A stretch of DNA of 64,000 bases from Ailanthus altissimus. Lineage: Eukaryota; Streptophyta; Magnoliopsida; Sapindales; Simaroubaceae. This document shows, piece after piece, positions 46,388-59,373 of the stretch. The notes beneath the pieces were generated by a model that saw nothing but the letters and a program-made list of their open reading frames with translations, ran no database searches and was not told the DNA's origin. The translations under genes and the position numbers were made by a program. Where the stretch lies: the NCBI GenBank assembly GCA_946807835.1, contig OX327712.1, forward strand, positions 10,992,001 to 11,056,000, in the 5' to 3' direction. Position 1 is the first letter of the stretch; every line of letters starts with the position of its first letter.

Positions 46388-48230
46388 GCTACTTGCGAAA
46401 AATAACTTTTTGCTCTTGCATGACCTCTGTTAATCTGGAACTGCTCTCCAACCAAAACAAAATGAACCATTAATAACCAAACCAAAGTAATAAGCTCACC
46501 ACCACTACTAACATGTTGAGCATGTATCCTTGCTGCGCAATGACTTGCTGCAAATGACAACAATTCCACCCACACTTTGCTCATTAACTTCCGTTTATCC
46601 GCCTTCTCCTGCTCCTCCAATCTTTTGAGCTCTTTAGCCAACATACTTGCATCAAACAATACCGATTTGCTTCTATCTCCCTTTACTTCCATGGGCCCAA
46701 CATCGGTATTCACACTAAGAATGTCTTTACAGGCCTTCTTCTCCTCATTTGGTTTTAAACTACGACTTTTAAAGAATCTGTCAGCCTCGGCACATGTATC
46801 TCGAAATCTTATTTTCCCTATACCTGCTACAGAAGACATCATGGTAGGCTGCATGACTAGAAGATACAGCATGTAATCTGATAGGAGCTTGCTGAACATA
46901 CGATGGTTGTAATTATCTTTTGTAATTTTGTCATCGTCTGTTTGGTATAGGAGTTCGGTAGCAATGTGCCACAACAGAAGGCTTTCATCATAATCAACTG
47001 TAACATAAGGCATCAATTTGCTACAATCACTTCCTGAATCGCTATCTTGCAGAACCCAATCACCTTTGGCAGAATATATCCTCTTGGCAGTCTCTGAATC
47101 AGTTGCAAGCTGGGATTTCCTTTTTAAATCATCAAATATAAACTGCCACAGCTCTTTAGTGAATGGCTCATGGGACACAAATCTTATCTCATCAACAACA
47201 TCGGTAAGGCCCAGGCAATCAATGACTTTGTTAATTACAATGCCTAAAATATGAATCACCTTATCAATGTGCAAAAGGTGAAAGAAAGTGTTGATGGCAA
47301 CGGTGGCGCTTCGGGTGAATTTATCAATGCCCAAATAACAAATGACTTTCTCAATGGGACTCTTGATTTTATGGACCCTTGATGGACGTCCCTTCAGGCA
47401 ATACCTTACCAAGTTGTGTCCAGAGACATAACCAGACCACCTGCGAAACAGGAAAGGTGTAGCCAACACCTTGTTCTTGACGTCAACAGAATCCTTTGTC
47501 GGACAATCATACCACCGCGGCCTCTTGAGAATTAGAAACCAGTTGAGGCTATCAGCAATGCAGGATTTGATTTTTCCACATCTGGATACGTTTTCTGGAT
47601 ACTAGAGAGCCGCAAATGTCCTATCAGAGAAAATGAGCATGAAGAGGGCTATGGTATCCAATCCTATGGCACCCAAAAACAAGGTGTATGTAATTCTAAT
47701 ATCAAACTTGTCAAAATTACCATGCTTCTTGACTTTGAAATGGAAAATTGAAAGGGCTGCCACAACTGAACCAAAGGATATGAACCGGAAAATATATCCG
47801 ACCAGATTGTGTACAACCTGAAGCTTGGTATAGAGAACTTCGTAAATGAAGTTGAGTTCAGCCTCAATTACTCTCAAGGCATCTTTTGATGTTCGGTTGC
47901 TAAAGAATTCTCTGCTCTCATTGCATTCATGAAAGCTAAAGATGAGATCGACAATCAGCCCTTTAAAAATTTTGAAGTACTTGTAAGCATAGTGCACCAC
48001 CTTAAGATCATTCAACTCTCCTTTCTTAACCATAACACCTGTGTTGGATTCTTTATTAGACTATTTGTGTAGGAAGCTTGGCATCTTTCTTTGAAGCATA
48101 TTCTTCCATAAGCTTCGCATAGTTGGGACCAGGATCAGGATCTTTAAGCATGGAATCTCTGAATCTATCCAAGCTTGCATGATATAAAGCTTGAGTGTGC
48201 TCAAGATACTTGATAATTCTAGCTAGAACA
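46388..48230 (-). pseudogene. DUF4220/DUF594 gene, copy 2 (truncated and disrupted)
   Basis: Closely matches copies 1 and 4 from the C-terminus up to about residue 151 (MFLAGIIK), where it is cut and joined to Gypsy-2 LTR sequence. Damage visible: the lysine codon equal to Lys365 is TAG (minus strand, 47602-47604); a 14 bp deletion near 48058 shifts the frame; and a change near 46395 removes the normal stop, so the frame runs on to 46171 into flanking sequence. The first ~150 residues with the HLGGPDTITAF segment are gone. It cannot give a normal protein. DUF594 sequence is still readable at 46430-46580. Confidence 0.9.
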
Positions 48231-48234
48231 TGTG

Positions 48235-50526
48235 ATATGAGAGATGAGGTAGAACGAAAAATAAAATTGATAATATTAATATTGAGAGTTTTTTCTTAAA
48301 TTCTTCAAAGAACTATTATTAAAACTTATCAAGATTTTATCTTATAGCGTTCTTTCAGACTTATCACTCACAATTTCTCACCTATCTTGAGTGTGACGTC
48401 TACTATCTTCTTATACTTCTGGTTCTTATCTTTTATAGATAATGGGTCAAGGTTCTTTTTTATTTTATTTATATAAAAGTTTGAATTAGAACGATCCTTG
48501 GCAAAGGAACCTCATTAAGCGTCGGGTCTCACTTTTCTTTGTGAGGTTCACATCATTTGGTATCAGAGTTTATGCTCTAATCTGGTTTGAACTATCATTT
48601 TAATTTTCATTGATTGTTATTTCTTTTAAATCAACAACTTTATTTTAGTCCCTAAAACAATCTGTAGCCTATATCAATTTTCTTGTTTCTTCTTGTCTGT
48701 TATTTTATCTAATTCTTCAAGTTCTGTTATTACATATAAATAAAAAAAAAGACAAATTTTTTTTCCAGATTCCATTGATTCCATATTCACTTTTCTAAAT
48801 TTAAAAAAAAACACGAGTGAAAGTTGAGTGAATAATTCTTTGAGTGAAACACGTGAGGGAGTGTGCGAGGTTTTTTTTTTCTATCTTTGTTTTGTAGCAA
48901 ACATGTTAAACAACAATGACAAAAATACTTTCGAAGTTGCATTGAAAAAGGTTGATTCAAAGTTTCTCATGAAAGCTTTAATGGGTGAGATGAGAAAAAT
49001 GTTGAAAATAGAGGTGGAACAAGTTCATAAACGAATAGATAAATTGGAATCTAGTACATAAAGCCCGTAAACACCTAGAGTTCCTAAATTATGAATTCAA
49101 GCTAGGCGTACTACCATGAATTATGATGGCATTGATGAAGATGCTTGGGATAAATTGTTAAATATTGCAAAGGAGCTAGACAAACAACTAAGCAGGAGGA
49201 GTTCCACGGGATGTGGCCAAACCTCTAGTTCCACATCATCTTTGAAACTAGATTTGAGTAAAAACGATGAGCAAGCTGATTCCAATTTCAAAGCAAAACC
49301 AATAAAGGGCCAAAACGTGGGAGGCAGCCAAGGTCATATTGCATCTCAATGCCTAAATCAAAGTGCATTGATTCTAAGCAATAACCATGTCATTAAAACT
49401 GAAAGTAAGAAGTCAGATGACGAACCTATGCACCCGTTGGAAGATGCAAGTGATGGAATGGAGTACCAAATATATGGTAAGCTGATGGTTACTAAGTGTA
49501 CATTAAGTTTGCAAATCAAAGAAGATGAAAACGAATTTGTTGACATATTATCCAAAGAGATACCTAATGCTTTACCACTAAAAAAGAAAATCGAGCATTA
49601 AATCAACTTTATACCTGAAGCATTAATTTCAATATATTACAGCCTATAGAAGTAATCCCAATGAGATAAAGGAACTTCAAAGATAAATTTGTGAGCTCAT
49701 AGAGAAGAGGTACGTGTGTAAAAGCATGAATCATTCTGCAATTCTAGTATTGCTTATGCTTAAGAATGATAGATTGTGGAAGATGTGTGTTGATTGCTAC
49801 GTTATCAAAAATACCACTTTAAAGTTCAAGAGAGTTGTATTTGAGCTCGGTAAAGATTTGAGAACAAATCATTTTCAAGAGAGGGGGAATAATGTGAACT
49901 AGGTTGCTAAAACATTACAAGGTCCATTGAAGATCTATGCGTGATGGAGAACAATAACACATGTGATATCAAGTCTCAATATTGGTAGTTGTTAGTAGTT
50001 ATAAGTTATTATTAATTGTTGTAATAAGTACTAACATTCCAAGTGCCTAGTTTATTGGTAGTAGTTGGTAGTTAGTGGTTGTAAGTTTTCATTAATTGTT
50101 GTAATAAGTGCTGGAATCTCAAGTGCCTAAATTATTGGTAGTAGTTGGTAGTTAGTAGTTTTAAGTTGTCATTAGTGCTGTAATAAATGCTACACATCCC
50201 AAGAGGTCTCTATAAATATATGAGAGATGAGGGAGAACGAAAAATAGAATTGATGATATTAATGTTGAGAGTTTTCTCTTAAGTTCTTCTTATTATTAGA
50301 ACTTATCAAGATTTTATCTTGTGGTATTCTTTTAGATTTATTACTCACAACTTCCCACCTATCTTGAATGTGGCGTCTACTATCTTCTTATACCTCTAGT
50401 TCTTATCTTTTATACATAATAGGTCAAGGTTCTTTTTTTTGTTTATATAAAAATCTGAATTAGAACGATTCTTGACAAAGAAACCTCATTGAGCGTTGGG
50501 TCTCACTTTTCTTTGTGAGGTTCACA
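48235..50526 (+). mobile_element. Gypsy-2, internally deleted Ty3/Gypsy element
   Basis: The 5' LTR remnant is 48235-48552, ending GAGGTTCACA. The primer-binding site TGGTATCAGAG is at 48558-48568, and gag pieces lie at about 48828-49600 (for example MNYDGIDEDAWDKL). Reverse transcriptase start-like YRSNPNEIKELQRQ, NHSAILVLL and WKMCVDCYVI lie at about 49640-49810. The tail DLRTNHFQERGNNVN stands before the polypurine run at 49880-49887, followed by the 3' LTR 49893-50526. Only about 1.3 kb of internal sequence remains. The outer half of the 5' LTR is missing at the junction with DUF4220 copy 2. Confidence 0.85.
49893..50526 (+). repeat. 3' LTR of Gypsy-2 (634 bp) with internal tandem repeats
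   Basis: Inverted ends TGTGAAC...GTTCACA fix the borders. Within U3, three units of about 80 bp (around 49960-50200, 'gtaataagt' at 50021, 50101 and about 50180) repeat a TTGGTAGTAGTTGGTAGT-like block. The inner 320 bp matches the truncated 5' LTR at 48235-48552. Confidence 0.85.
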
Positions 50527-50529
50527 TTA

Positions 50530-51398
50530 ATAAGTTATACTGAAATAAATTCTAAAAATAAATTTTAATATACTAAATAGCATAAATATTTATCTGTATA
50601 AAATAAATCATGGATAAAATAAATTTAATAACATGTAATCAAATTATAAACTATTATACTGTATTAAAAATATATAAAATATATATAATTATCCACTCAC
50701 AAAATTGCGTTAATCCTGAGCTGAATCTGGATCCTAGAGTCTATCAACTACTGATATAATCCCTAAATCATAGGGTAATAAAATATGTTATTAGTAATGA
50801 TATGTATCATAAAATTGAAATACAAATATTCTAACATCGTAAAACTATTATCTGTTGAATCACTGGGTATAAATCTAATTACCCAAACTTGTTTTCTATA
50901 TTTCCCTTTCTATTTCTCTTTTTATTTTTTCCTCTCTCAGTCTTCCTTTCTTATTTCTTTATTTTCTTTCTTTTTCTCCCTAGGATCTCAACTTCTTATT
51001 TTCTTTTTCTTATTTTTTCCTCTCTTGATTTTCTATAATCTTTTCTTTCTTTTCTCTTCTCTCAATTAGATTCTATTTTCTCCTGATTTCAAATGTGAAA
51101 AAAGAAGCAAATTTGCTTCCTTTTATACATTAACCGTCAGGCCACCAATCATAAAGTTGCTGCCATTTAAAATTCTTTTCTTTTCTTAATTATTAAGTAT
51201 TTCATTTCCCTCACAATGCCACCATACATACATATAAACCTTAAGGCCCACGTGTTAATCTATTCCCAGCAAATTCATCCACCAAATATTTATTATTTTA
51301 TTACCTAAATTACCATTCATCTCTTGAAATAATGTCGTTATATTCTCATCTTGTCACTTAAAGTCAATGCATTCAATTCATAACGCACGTGTATTACA
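50530..51398 (-). repeat. 3' LTR of Gypsy-3, truncated
   Basis: Aligns by eye with 56227-57123 of the right LTR, including the long pyrimidine-rich tract at 50880-51065. It ends at TTACA, followed by the complement of a polypurine tract (TTCCTCCCCTTT). The other half is lost at the Gypsy-2 junction. Confidence 0.8.
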
Positions 51399-54300
51399 AT
51401 TCCTCCCCTTTAAAATAATTTTATCCTTGAATTTTATACCTATCTGAAATAAATATGGATGTTGACTTCTTATTCAATCCTCACATTGCAAACTCAAATT
51501 GTCTACAATGATATCTACATAACTCTTTTATTTATCTTGAGCTGTCTTGAGTCTATCTATGATAATACTGATCTTCTTACTATTGGCTTAGATAATCTCT
51601 CTAACCTCATTTCATTAAACTAGTGCTATATTTTATTATATATAAAGCTTCATACGGTGCCATCTAGATACTAAACTGAAAACTGTTATTATATGCACAC
51701 TCTATCAATCATAAATAATTATCCTAATTACCTTTAAGCTGCAACACATAGTCTCTGAGCATATCCTCTAATATTTGTATAGTTCTTTCTGACTGTCCAT
51801 CTATCTGAGGATGAAAAGCTATACTAAAATTTAACTTAGATCCCAAACCTTTTTATAAACTATGCCAAAATCTGGAAGTGAATCAAGAATCTCTATTTAA
51901 TATATTAGATATAGGAGCCCCTTGTAACCGTATAATCTTATTCTCATATAAATGAGCCAGTCTATCTAATGAGTATGAAACCTTACAAGATAGACAATGA
52001 GCTAACTTCATGAGCCGATTAATAATCACCTAAATACTATTATGACCACTCTAAGTACATGGAAGCCTAACAAAAAAATCCATTGTGATATATTCCCAAT
52101 TCCACTTAGGAATTCGAAGTGGTTGAGATGATCTAGCTAGTCTCTAATGCTCTATTTTAACCTACTGACAAATCAGGCATTGAGATGTAAACTCTATAAT
52201 CTCTTTTTTTATACCCTACCACCAACAATGTTCTCTCAGAGTATGATATATCTTTGTACTGCCAGGATGCATAATATAAGCTGTATTATCAGCTTCTTCT
52301 AAAATCTTCTTCTTTAATTCTGAGTGATTCTATATAAAAAGCCCATTAACCAAACCAATGTCTAATAAACTCTTAATGATAAATCAGTTTGCATGTCATT
52401 TCTTACTTCTTGCTTAAAATGTTAGGATCCCAATTTTGCATCTATCGAATCTACTTAATTAATATAAGTCTAACAAAAAAAATGTTAGAAATATTTCAGA
52501 TTCATCCATTAATAAATAAACTTTTATAAATCTCATTTCAACAAGTAGCGAAAGATAAGTCGCTTTTAAATGAGCTAAGGAACTAGAAGACTTCCTAATA
52601 AGTGTATCTGCCATCATATTAGCCTTGCTTAGATGAATAATCAATAATACAATCATAATCCTTAATCAGCTGTAACCATCTTCTTTTTCTCATATTCGGG
52701 TATTTCTGTGTGAATAAATACTTTAAACTCTTGTTATCAATAGAAATTTGACATGTAACATTGCATAAATAATGTCTTCAAGTCTTTAATGTAAAAATGA
52801 TTGCTACCAATTCTAGATCACAGGTCTAATAATTCAACTAATGATTCTTACGCTATCTAAAAGCATAAGGTATCTCATTTCCATATTACATCAACACATA
52901 ACCCAATCTTTGTCTAAAAGCATTACTATAAACAATGAATCCTTCAATTTTAGATGAAAGTATAAGAGTAGGAGTTAAAGTCAATATCTTTTTAAGTTCT
53001 TAAAAACTATCTTCACATTTATCTCTCAACTTAGATTTTATATTCTTTATGATTAACTTTGTAAGTAGTGCAATAATCTTACAGAAGTCTTTAGCAAACC
53101 TTTAGTAACAACCTACTAGTCTAAGAAAATTACTAACTTCTGTCACATTGATTAGTTGCTCCAAATTTACCACAGAGTCTACCTTATGATGTTCCATATA
53201 AATTCCATCAACTGAGATTACACGACCTAAAAAATCAACTTTATCTAACCAGAACTGACATTTGTTGAATTTAGCATTTAACTATTTATTTCTTAAATAT
53301 ACAACACTATCTTTAAATACTCAACATGCTTATTTGTACTCCATGAATAAATACCAATGTCAATAATAAATACTTATAACAAACTGACCCAAAAAGTATG
53401 GAATACCTGGTTCATAAGATCCATAATGAAGCTGAAACATTAATCAACCTAAATGATATTACTAAAAACTCATAATGACCATATCGAGTTTTGAAGGCAG
53501 CCTTGGACATATAAACATTTATGATCTTCAATTGATGATACCATGATTGTAGATAAATCTTTAAGAATAGCACCATGTAATTAATCAAATAAATTATCAA
53601 TGTGAGGAATTGGGTACTTATTATAAATAGTGATCTTACTTAGCTCTCGATAATTAATATATAGTCTCAAAGTTTCATAATTATTTTTAACAAAAAAATA
53701 TTGGTTCTCCCAATAGTGACACACTACGTCTAATAAAACTTTTATCTACCAGTTCTTGTAATTAAATCTTCAATTCTTTTTAACTCTTAAGGGGCCATTT
53801 TGTATAGTACTTTAGAGATAAGAGCTGTGTCTAGAACCAAATTAATACCAAAATTATTCTCTTTATCTGGTGGCAATCCTGAAAGATCTTCAGGAAATAT
53901 ATCCAGAAAATCTCTGAACACCAGAATATCTTCTAAAATTTAATTCCACTAACACTAGTATTAATGATATGTGCCAAACATGATGAAAGCTATTTTTTGA
54001 GCAATTATTTTGCAGACATGGTAGACATAACACATGATGAAAAAACTTCTCGCTCTTTATAAAAAGTAATATTAGGCTCTCCATGTCTTCTGAATGTGAT
54101 AGTCTATTGTAACGTGATGATTAGCTAACCAATACATCCCAAATATGACATCAAAGTCGTGTATATCAAGTGAGATTAAATCTGCTACCATTTGAATACT
54201 ACCCACTATGATAACATATCCCTGAAATACATTATCATCCAATAATAATTACTCAACTGGTGGGCTACTATACTGAGACCTTTGACTCCCTATATTGCTT

Positions 54301-55381
54301 TCAACAAAGATATAGACCTCTGGACAGAACTTTGTCTCTGCCTTTTTGTTGATATAGGCATTGACTATACTGTTGATTACTCGAATATCCTATATGGGGT
54401 TGTCTCTCTTCTAAGTGCTTTACTACTACTGGATCCATCAGCTGACAAACTCTTGCCTTATTCTTGCTTGAACAACTAATATCTGCGTGTCTCTATAAGG
54501 CTTTTCTTAACCCTTATTGTAGCCCCTACTAACTCACAAAAATTATTGTGTCTCATGGCTATGGCTGTTGTCCTGATATTACCTTTAAGGCCCCGCTCAA
54601 ATCTCTTACATTTATCCATCTCATTTTGCACTGCATATGAAGCGAATCTTGATAACTTCATAAATTGATTCTCTTACTCCTCCACTGTCATCGATCCTTA
54701 TTCTAGCTCAAAGAACTTACTAACTTGGATGTCTTGGTAAATCATAAGAAAGAATTTAGCATTAAACTCTTTACAAAAATCAACCCAACTAATCACTTCT
54801 CCATATATACATGAAATTGATGCTCACTAAATGTCATGCTCCACCCTTTATAATATGGTAAATAAAACCCTCTCATTATCAATACATCTCATAACATAAA
54901 ATATTAACTCCACTATGGTTAGCTATGACTCTGCATCAACTAGCTCTATAATGCTTAAAAAACTCTCTGCCCCTAAATTACGAACACGCTCTATCATGTT
55001 CTCTCTTTTGGGTTGCTTGTATGCTTGTCTCTTCACTGTAATTGTAGCTATCTAAGAAAGTCCATCTATGAACTGCTCTAAAATTGGGTCTATAGGTTGT
55101 ATCTCATGTTGTATCCCTAACTGAGGGTGCATCTACTCTATAATAGGGTTAGGCTGAGTTTCAAGCCTAGATTTAGGGGGACAAACTTAGCCATCTCATT
55201 TCTAATAGGTTCTTCCCTAATCTTTAGTATCGAGGGAGATCTCAGTTCAATCGTAGGTTTTGTGCGAGGTTGATCATGTGAATGCATTGCGAGAATCTAT
55301 AAAATGCATCTAACGATGTATCTAACATGCATGCATCATGTACTAGTCTACATAATCTATAACCATGCTCTAATACCAAAC
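51399..55381 (-). mobile_element. Gypsy-3 internal region (antisense gag-pol, degenerate)
   Basis: Minus-strand translations give integrase FHPQIDGQSERTIQILEDML at about 51750-51835. Reverse transcriptase KTRYGHYEFLV lies at about 53455-53500 and protease-end DFDVIFGMYWLANHHVTI at about 54100-54155. Gag lies at about 54660-55100, and the primer-binding site (TTTGGTATTAGAGC on the minus strand) at 55367-55380. This order fits Ty3/Gypsy. Stops are spread throughout, so it is non-functional. Confidence 0.85.
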
Positions 55382-57123
55382 TGACAAGACTTGACCCTAG
55401 CCCTCCTCGAGAATCGAGGTAGATCCAACGATAACATGGGACTAACATATTCTTTACTTATTACATTTGGTACAATAAGGCTACATGGCCCAACAAAACT
55501 GTACACGTGTATATAAATATACAAAACATAATAACTAATGCAGCTATGTGTATCATGGGCCAACCTCAAATTGTGAAAATTGTACCACATCGTACGAATC
55601 CTTGCGACAATATGGGAAAAATAAGAAAAATAGTGAGCTTTTGACTCAGTGAGTGGACGTAATATAAAAATATTATATATTTTATATGTATTATAAATAA
55701 TAGCTTCTTAATAATGATTTAATAATAAATAATACTATATATAATGTAAGCTTGTAAATATGTAATATAAAATCATCATAAAACTGAATACTAAGTAATC
55801 AATAAACTTGTATTGAAAATATGAGCTATCATAAAATCTGTGCTAAAATTGGAAATCATAACATAATCTTGGAATCTGAAAATCTGAAAATGTAAACTAT
55901 CATAAAATATATTCTAAAGTTGAATATATGTAATGTAGCTTTGGAAACATATACTATATACATACTGAAAATCACACCAAACTTGTACCCAGGAAAAATT
56001 TGGTCTAACCTAACGGAGTAACTCTCGCGTAGGCAGAGCATGGGATCTGAGCTAGTCTAACTTGGCGGAATGTTGCATCGCTCGGGTAGAGCAAACTAAA
56101 TTAGTCTAACGCAAGCACAGAGCAATTATACTAAAAGGGAGGATACAGACATCGTGGTTTAAAAACTACAGCTATATAATATTATGTAAGCATAATTATT
56201 ATAAAATAAATGTTTCTGTACTAAACATAATCATAAGTTATACTAAAATAAATTCTAAATTTTTTTTTTAAATATACTAAATAGTATAAACATTTATCTA
56301 TCTAAAATAAATAATGGATAAAATAAATCTGATAATATGTAATCAAATTATAAAGTGTTGTACTATATTAAAAATATATAAAATATATATGGTTATTCAC
56401 TTACAAAACTGTGTTAATCTTGAGTTGGATTTGGATCTTGGAGTCTATCAATTATTAATATAATCTCTAAATCATAGAGTAATAAAATATGTTATTAATA
56501 CTGATATGTATAATAAAACTTAAACACAAATATTTTAACATCGTGAAATTATTACCTCCTGAATCACTGGGTGTAAATCTAACAACCCAAACTTATTTTT
56601 TGTATTTTTCTTTTATTTTTTTTCCTCTCTCAGTCTTCCTTTCTTATTTCTTACTTTTCTTTCTTTTTCCCCCTCGGCTCTCAACTTCTTATTTTTCTCT
56701 TATTTTCTCTTTCTTCTCACTTCACTCTTCTTTCTTTCTTTCTTTCTTTTTTTCTTCTTTAGATTTTCCATAATCTTTTCTCTTCTCTCAATTAGATTCT
56801 GTTTTCTCCCAGTTTCAAATGTGAAAAAGAAGCAAATTTGCTCTCTTTTATACATTAGCCGCCCAGGCCATCAATCATAAAGTTGTTGCCATTTAAATTC
56901 TTTTCTTTTCTTAATTATTAAGTATTTCATTTCCCTCACAATGCCTCCATGCATACATATAATCCTTAAAGCCCACGTGTTAATCTCTTCACAGTAAATT
57001 TATCCACTAAATTTTTATTATTTTATTACCTAAATTATTACTCATCTCTTAAAATAATGTCGTTATATTCTCCTCTTGCCACTTAAACCCAATGCATTCA
57101 ATTCATAAGGCATGTGTGTTATA
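55382..57123 (-). repeat. 5' LTR of Gypsy-3 (1742 bp)
   Basis: Begins TGACAAGAC beside the primer-binding site and ends at TTATA, where DUF4220-like sequence starts. It carries a (TTTC)n-like pyrimidine tract near 56590-56760. The second half aligns with the truncated LTR at 50530-51398. Confidence 0.8.
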
Positions 57124-57987
57124 ATCTCCTTCCATGGAACTCTTGATTTTATAGACCCTTGATGGACGTCCCTTCAGGCAATACCTTACCAAGTTATGTC
57201 CCGAGACATAACCAGACCACCTGCGAAACAGGAAAGGTATAGCCAACACATTATTCTTGACGTCAACAGAATCCTTTGTCAGATAATTATACCACCGCGG
57301 CATCTTGAGTCCTAGAAGCCAGTTTATTTTCTATGTTTTGATACGCTTTTAGGATACTTAAAAGCTGTAAATGTCCTATCAGAGAAAATGAGCATGAAGA
57401 GGGCTATGGTATCCAATCCTATGGCACTTAAAAACAAGGTGTATGTAATATTAATATCAATCTTGTCAAAATTATCATGCGTCTTCACTTTTAAATGGAA
57501 AATGGAAAAGGCTGCCACAACTGAACCAAAGGATATGAACTGAAAAATATATCCGACCACATTATGTACAACCTAAAGCTTGGTATAAAGAACTTCCTAA
57601 ATGAAGTTGAGTTCAACCTCAATTACTTTCAAGGCATCTTCTGATGTTCGGTTGCTAAAGAATTCTCTGCTCTCATTGCATTCAGGAAAGCTAAAGATGA
57701 ATCGACAATCAGCGTTTTAAAAATTTTGAACTACTTGAAAGCATAGTTCACTACCTCGAGGTCATTCAATTTTCCTTTCTTAACCATAACACTTGTGTTG
57801 GATTCTTTATTAAGCTCTGATATAATAACTATTTGTATAGGAAGCTTGGCCTCTATCTTTGAAACATATTCTTCCATAAGCTTCGCATAGTTAGGACCAG
57901 GATCAGGTTCTTTAAGCATGGAATCTCTAAATTTATCGAATCTTGCAAGATATAAAACTCGAGTGTGCGCAAGATACTTGATTATTC
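57124..57987 (-). pseudogene. DUF4220 gene, copy 3 (internal fragment)
   Basis: Covers only the part equal to residues about 156-449 of copy 1: AHTRVLYLARFDKFRDSML, KESNTSVMVKKGKLNDLE, FLSAIGLDTIALFMLIFSD and RRWSGYVSGHNLVRYCLK are all readable. It is more diverged than the other copies, with several frameshifts. One end is cut by the Gypsy-3 LTR at 57123 and the other by a Copia-5 LTR at 57988. It lacks the N-terminal spans and DUF594 and is dead. Confidence 0.9.
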
Positions 57988-58480
57988 TGTTAGACATAAC
58001 TAAATTAGATCCATATCCATGTGAATATAACCCAAAATCTATCATGTCAAATTATCAAGAAAAAATGTTGACAAAAACATACTTGAAGAATCCATGGTGA
58101 TTAGAACTTGAAGATTAGCAGTTTTGAATAAGAACATTGAGTATATTCACCTTCTACAGTCGAATCTATGTAGGCTCTATGGATTGCTCTCTCTGTGATG
58201 GAAAAAGAGGAGAAGAGCTCTACGTGAATTGATTTGACTTGTGGACCACAACCCTAAAAGAGATCTTTATATACTTGGTTAACTTATGACGTCGTCATTC
58301 ATAATTTAACTAGTATTGGATTTCTACACATAACAAACCCATATCAAATTAGATGTCCCTAAAGCCTAATAAGATATAGCCCAAATAGATTACTTAAATT
58401 AGCCTTTATTTAAGATAGCCTATAATGTATAATTAGTTTTAATATGTGAGCCCATATAACAAAAATAATAAAATCTAATA
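57988..58480 (-). repeat. LTR of Copia-5 (about 493 bp)
   Basis: Starts TGTTAGACATAAC on the plus strand, right where DUF4220 copy 3 stops. It ends before the complement of a polypurine tract (ATCTCCCACTTGGG at 58481-58494). It is therefore the 3' LTR of an antisense Copia element whose other half is missing. Confidence 0.75.
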
Positions 58481-59157
58481 ATCTCCCACTTGGGCTACGT
58501 ATATAATCTGAAAATAATTATACGTTATAAATTTTAGTGTACACAATAAATGCTATCTTATCTTCAAACATCTCCTTAGATATAATCTGGTCTATTAACT
58601 ATATCAATATGAGATCAAAGCGACATTCAATGCATATATTCGCAACTAGATCCATCAATGGTCAACATACCAACATAATTAATGACATAGATCAAATATA
58701 GGCGTGTAGCTTGGAAATTACATGAAATGTGATCTCAAACATTTTTATTTCCAATTGGTCCTACTTTATAACTCTAACGAGTTAAATACTTTCTAAATTT
58801 TATGCAAAACGTAATAGAAAGTAACCTTATTTCAGAGTTTCACAAATCATCCTTCAAACATTATTCTACAGAAAATAAACCATAAGTGTGTTTTTAACCA
58901 AATGAACATTAAAAGACAAACTCTCACTATTCATGCACATCATCAAAAAATACAATACCCTAACAAGCAACATGCTTAGGAAACACATTGGGTAGTAACC
59001 TTTCAGTGAACGGATCGACAATTATGGAGTTTGTACCAATATGTTATATTAACACTTGTTAACTCTGAATTATTTTTTAACAACTAGAAACTTTAAGTCG
59101 ATGTGCTTAGATTTTAAAAAACTTATGTTGTTATGAAAATACATCACTGTTGCTTCA
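58481..59157 (-). pseudogene. Copia-5 3' pol fragment
   Basis: On the minus strand, 58975-59157 reads a damaged KHIDLKxLVV-type segment followed by QVLI-HIGTNSIIVDPFTERLLPNVFPKHVA. This matches the end of Copia RNase H (HIGTxxxxADPLTKGLPPKVF). Between this and the polypurine tract the sequence is decayed. At 59158 it is joined head-on to plus-strand Copia-6 sequence. Confidence 0.8.
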
Positions 59158-59373
59158 CTAGTCTCTAATCCAGTCTATCACTCTAAATTTAAACACATAA
59201 AAATAGATATCCACTTTATTAAGGACAAAGTCAACAATAAAATATCAACAATCAGTTTTGCCCCTAGCTAGGAGCAATTAGCAACATTCTTACAAACCAT
59301 TGAGTTTTGATATATTCAATTATTTAATAACCAAGCTAAATGTTCTTCTAAAAACATTCAGTTTGAAGGAGGT
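59158..59373 (+). pseudogene. Copia-6 pol tail (duplicate of Copia-4)
   Basis: Closely matches 44910-45131, including SLVSNPVYHSKFKHIKIDIHF-like codons and the polypurine GAAGGAGG. It is a duplicated fragment of the same dead element, truncated on the left. Confidence 0.8.

Noticed and set aside
50785..51069. F/S/L-rich 94-residue frame, repeated at 56489-56773
   Set aside because: Comes from the pyrimidine-rich tract of the Gypsy-3 LTRs; low-complexity translation of non-coding DNA.
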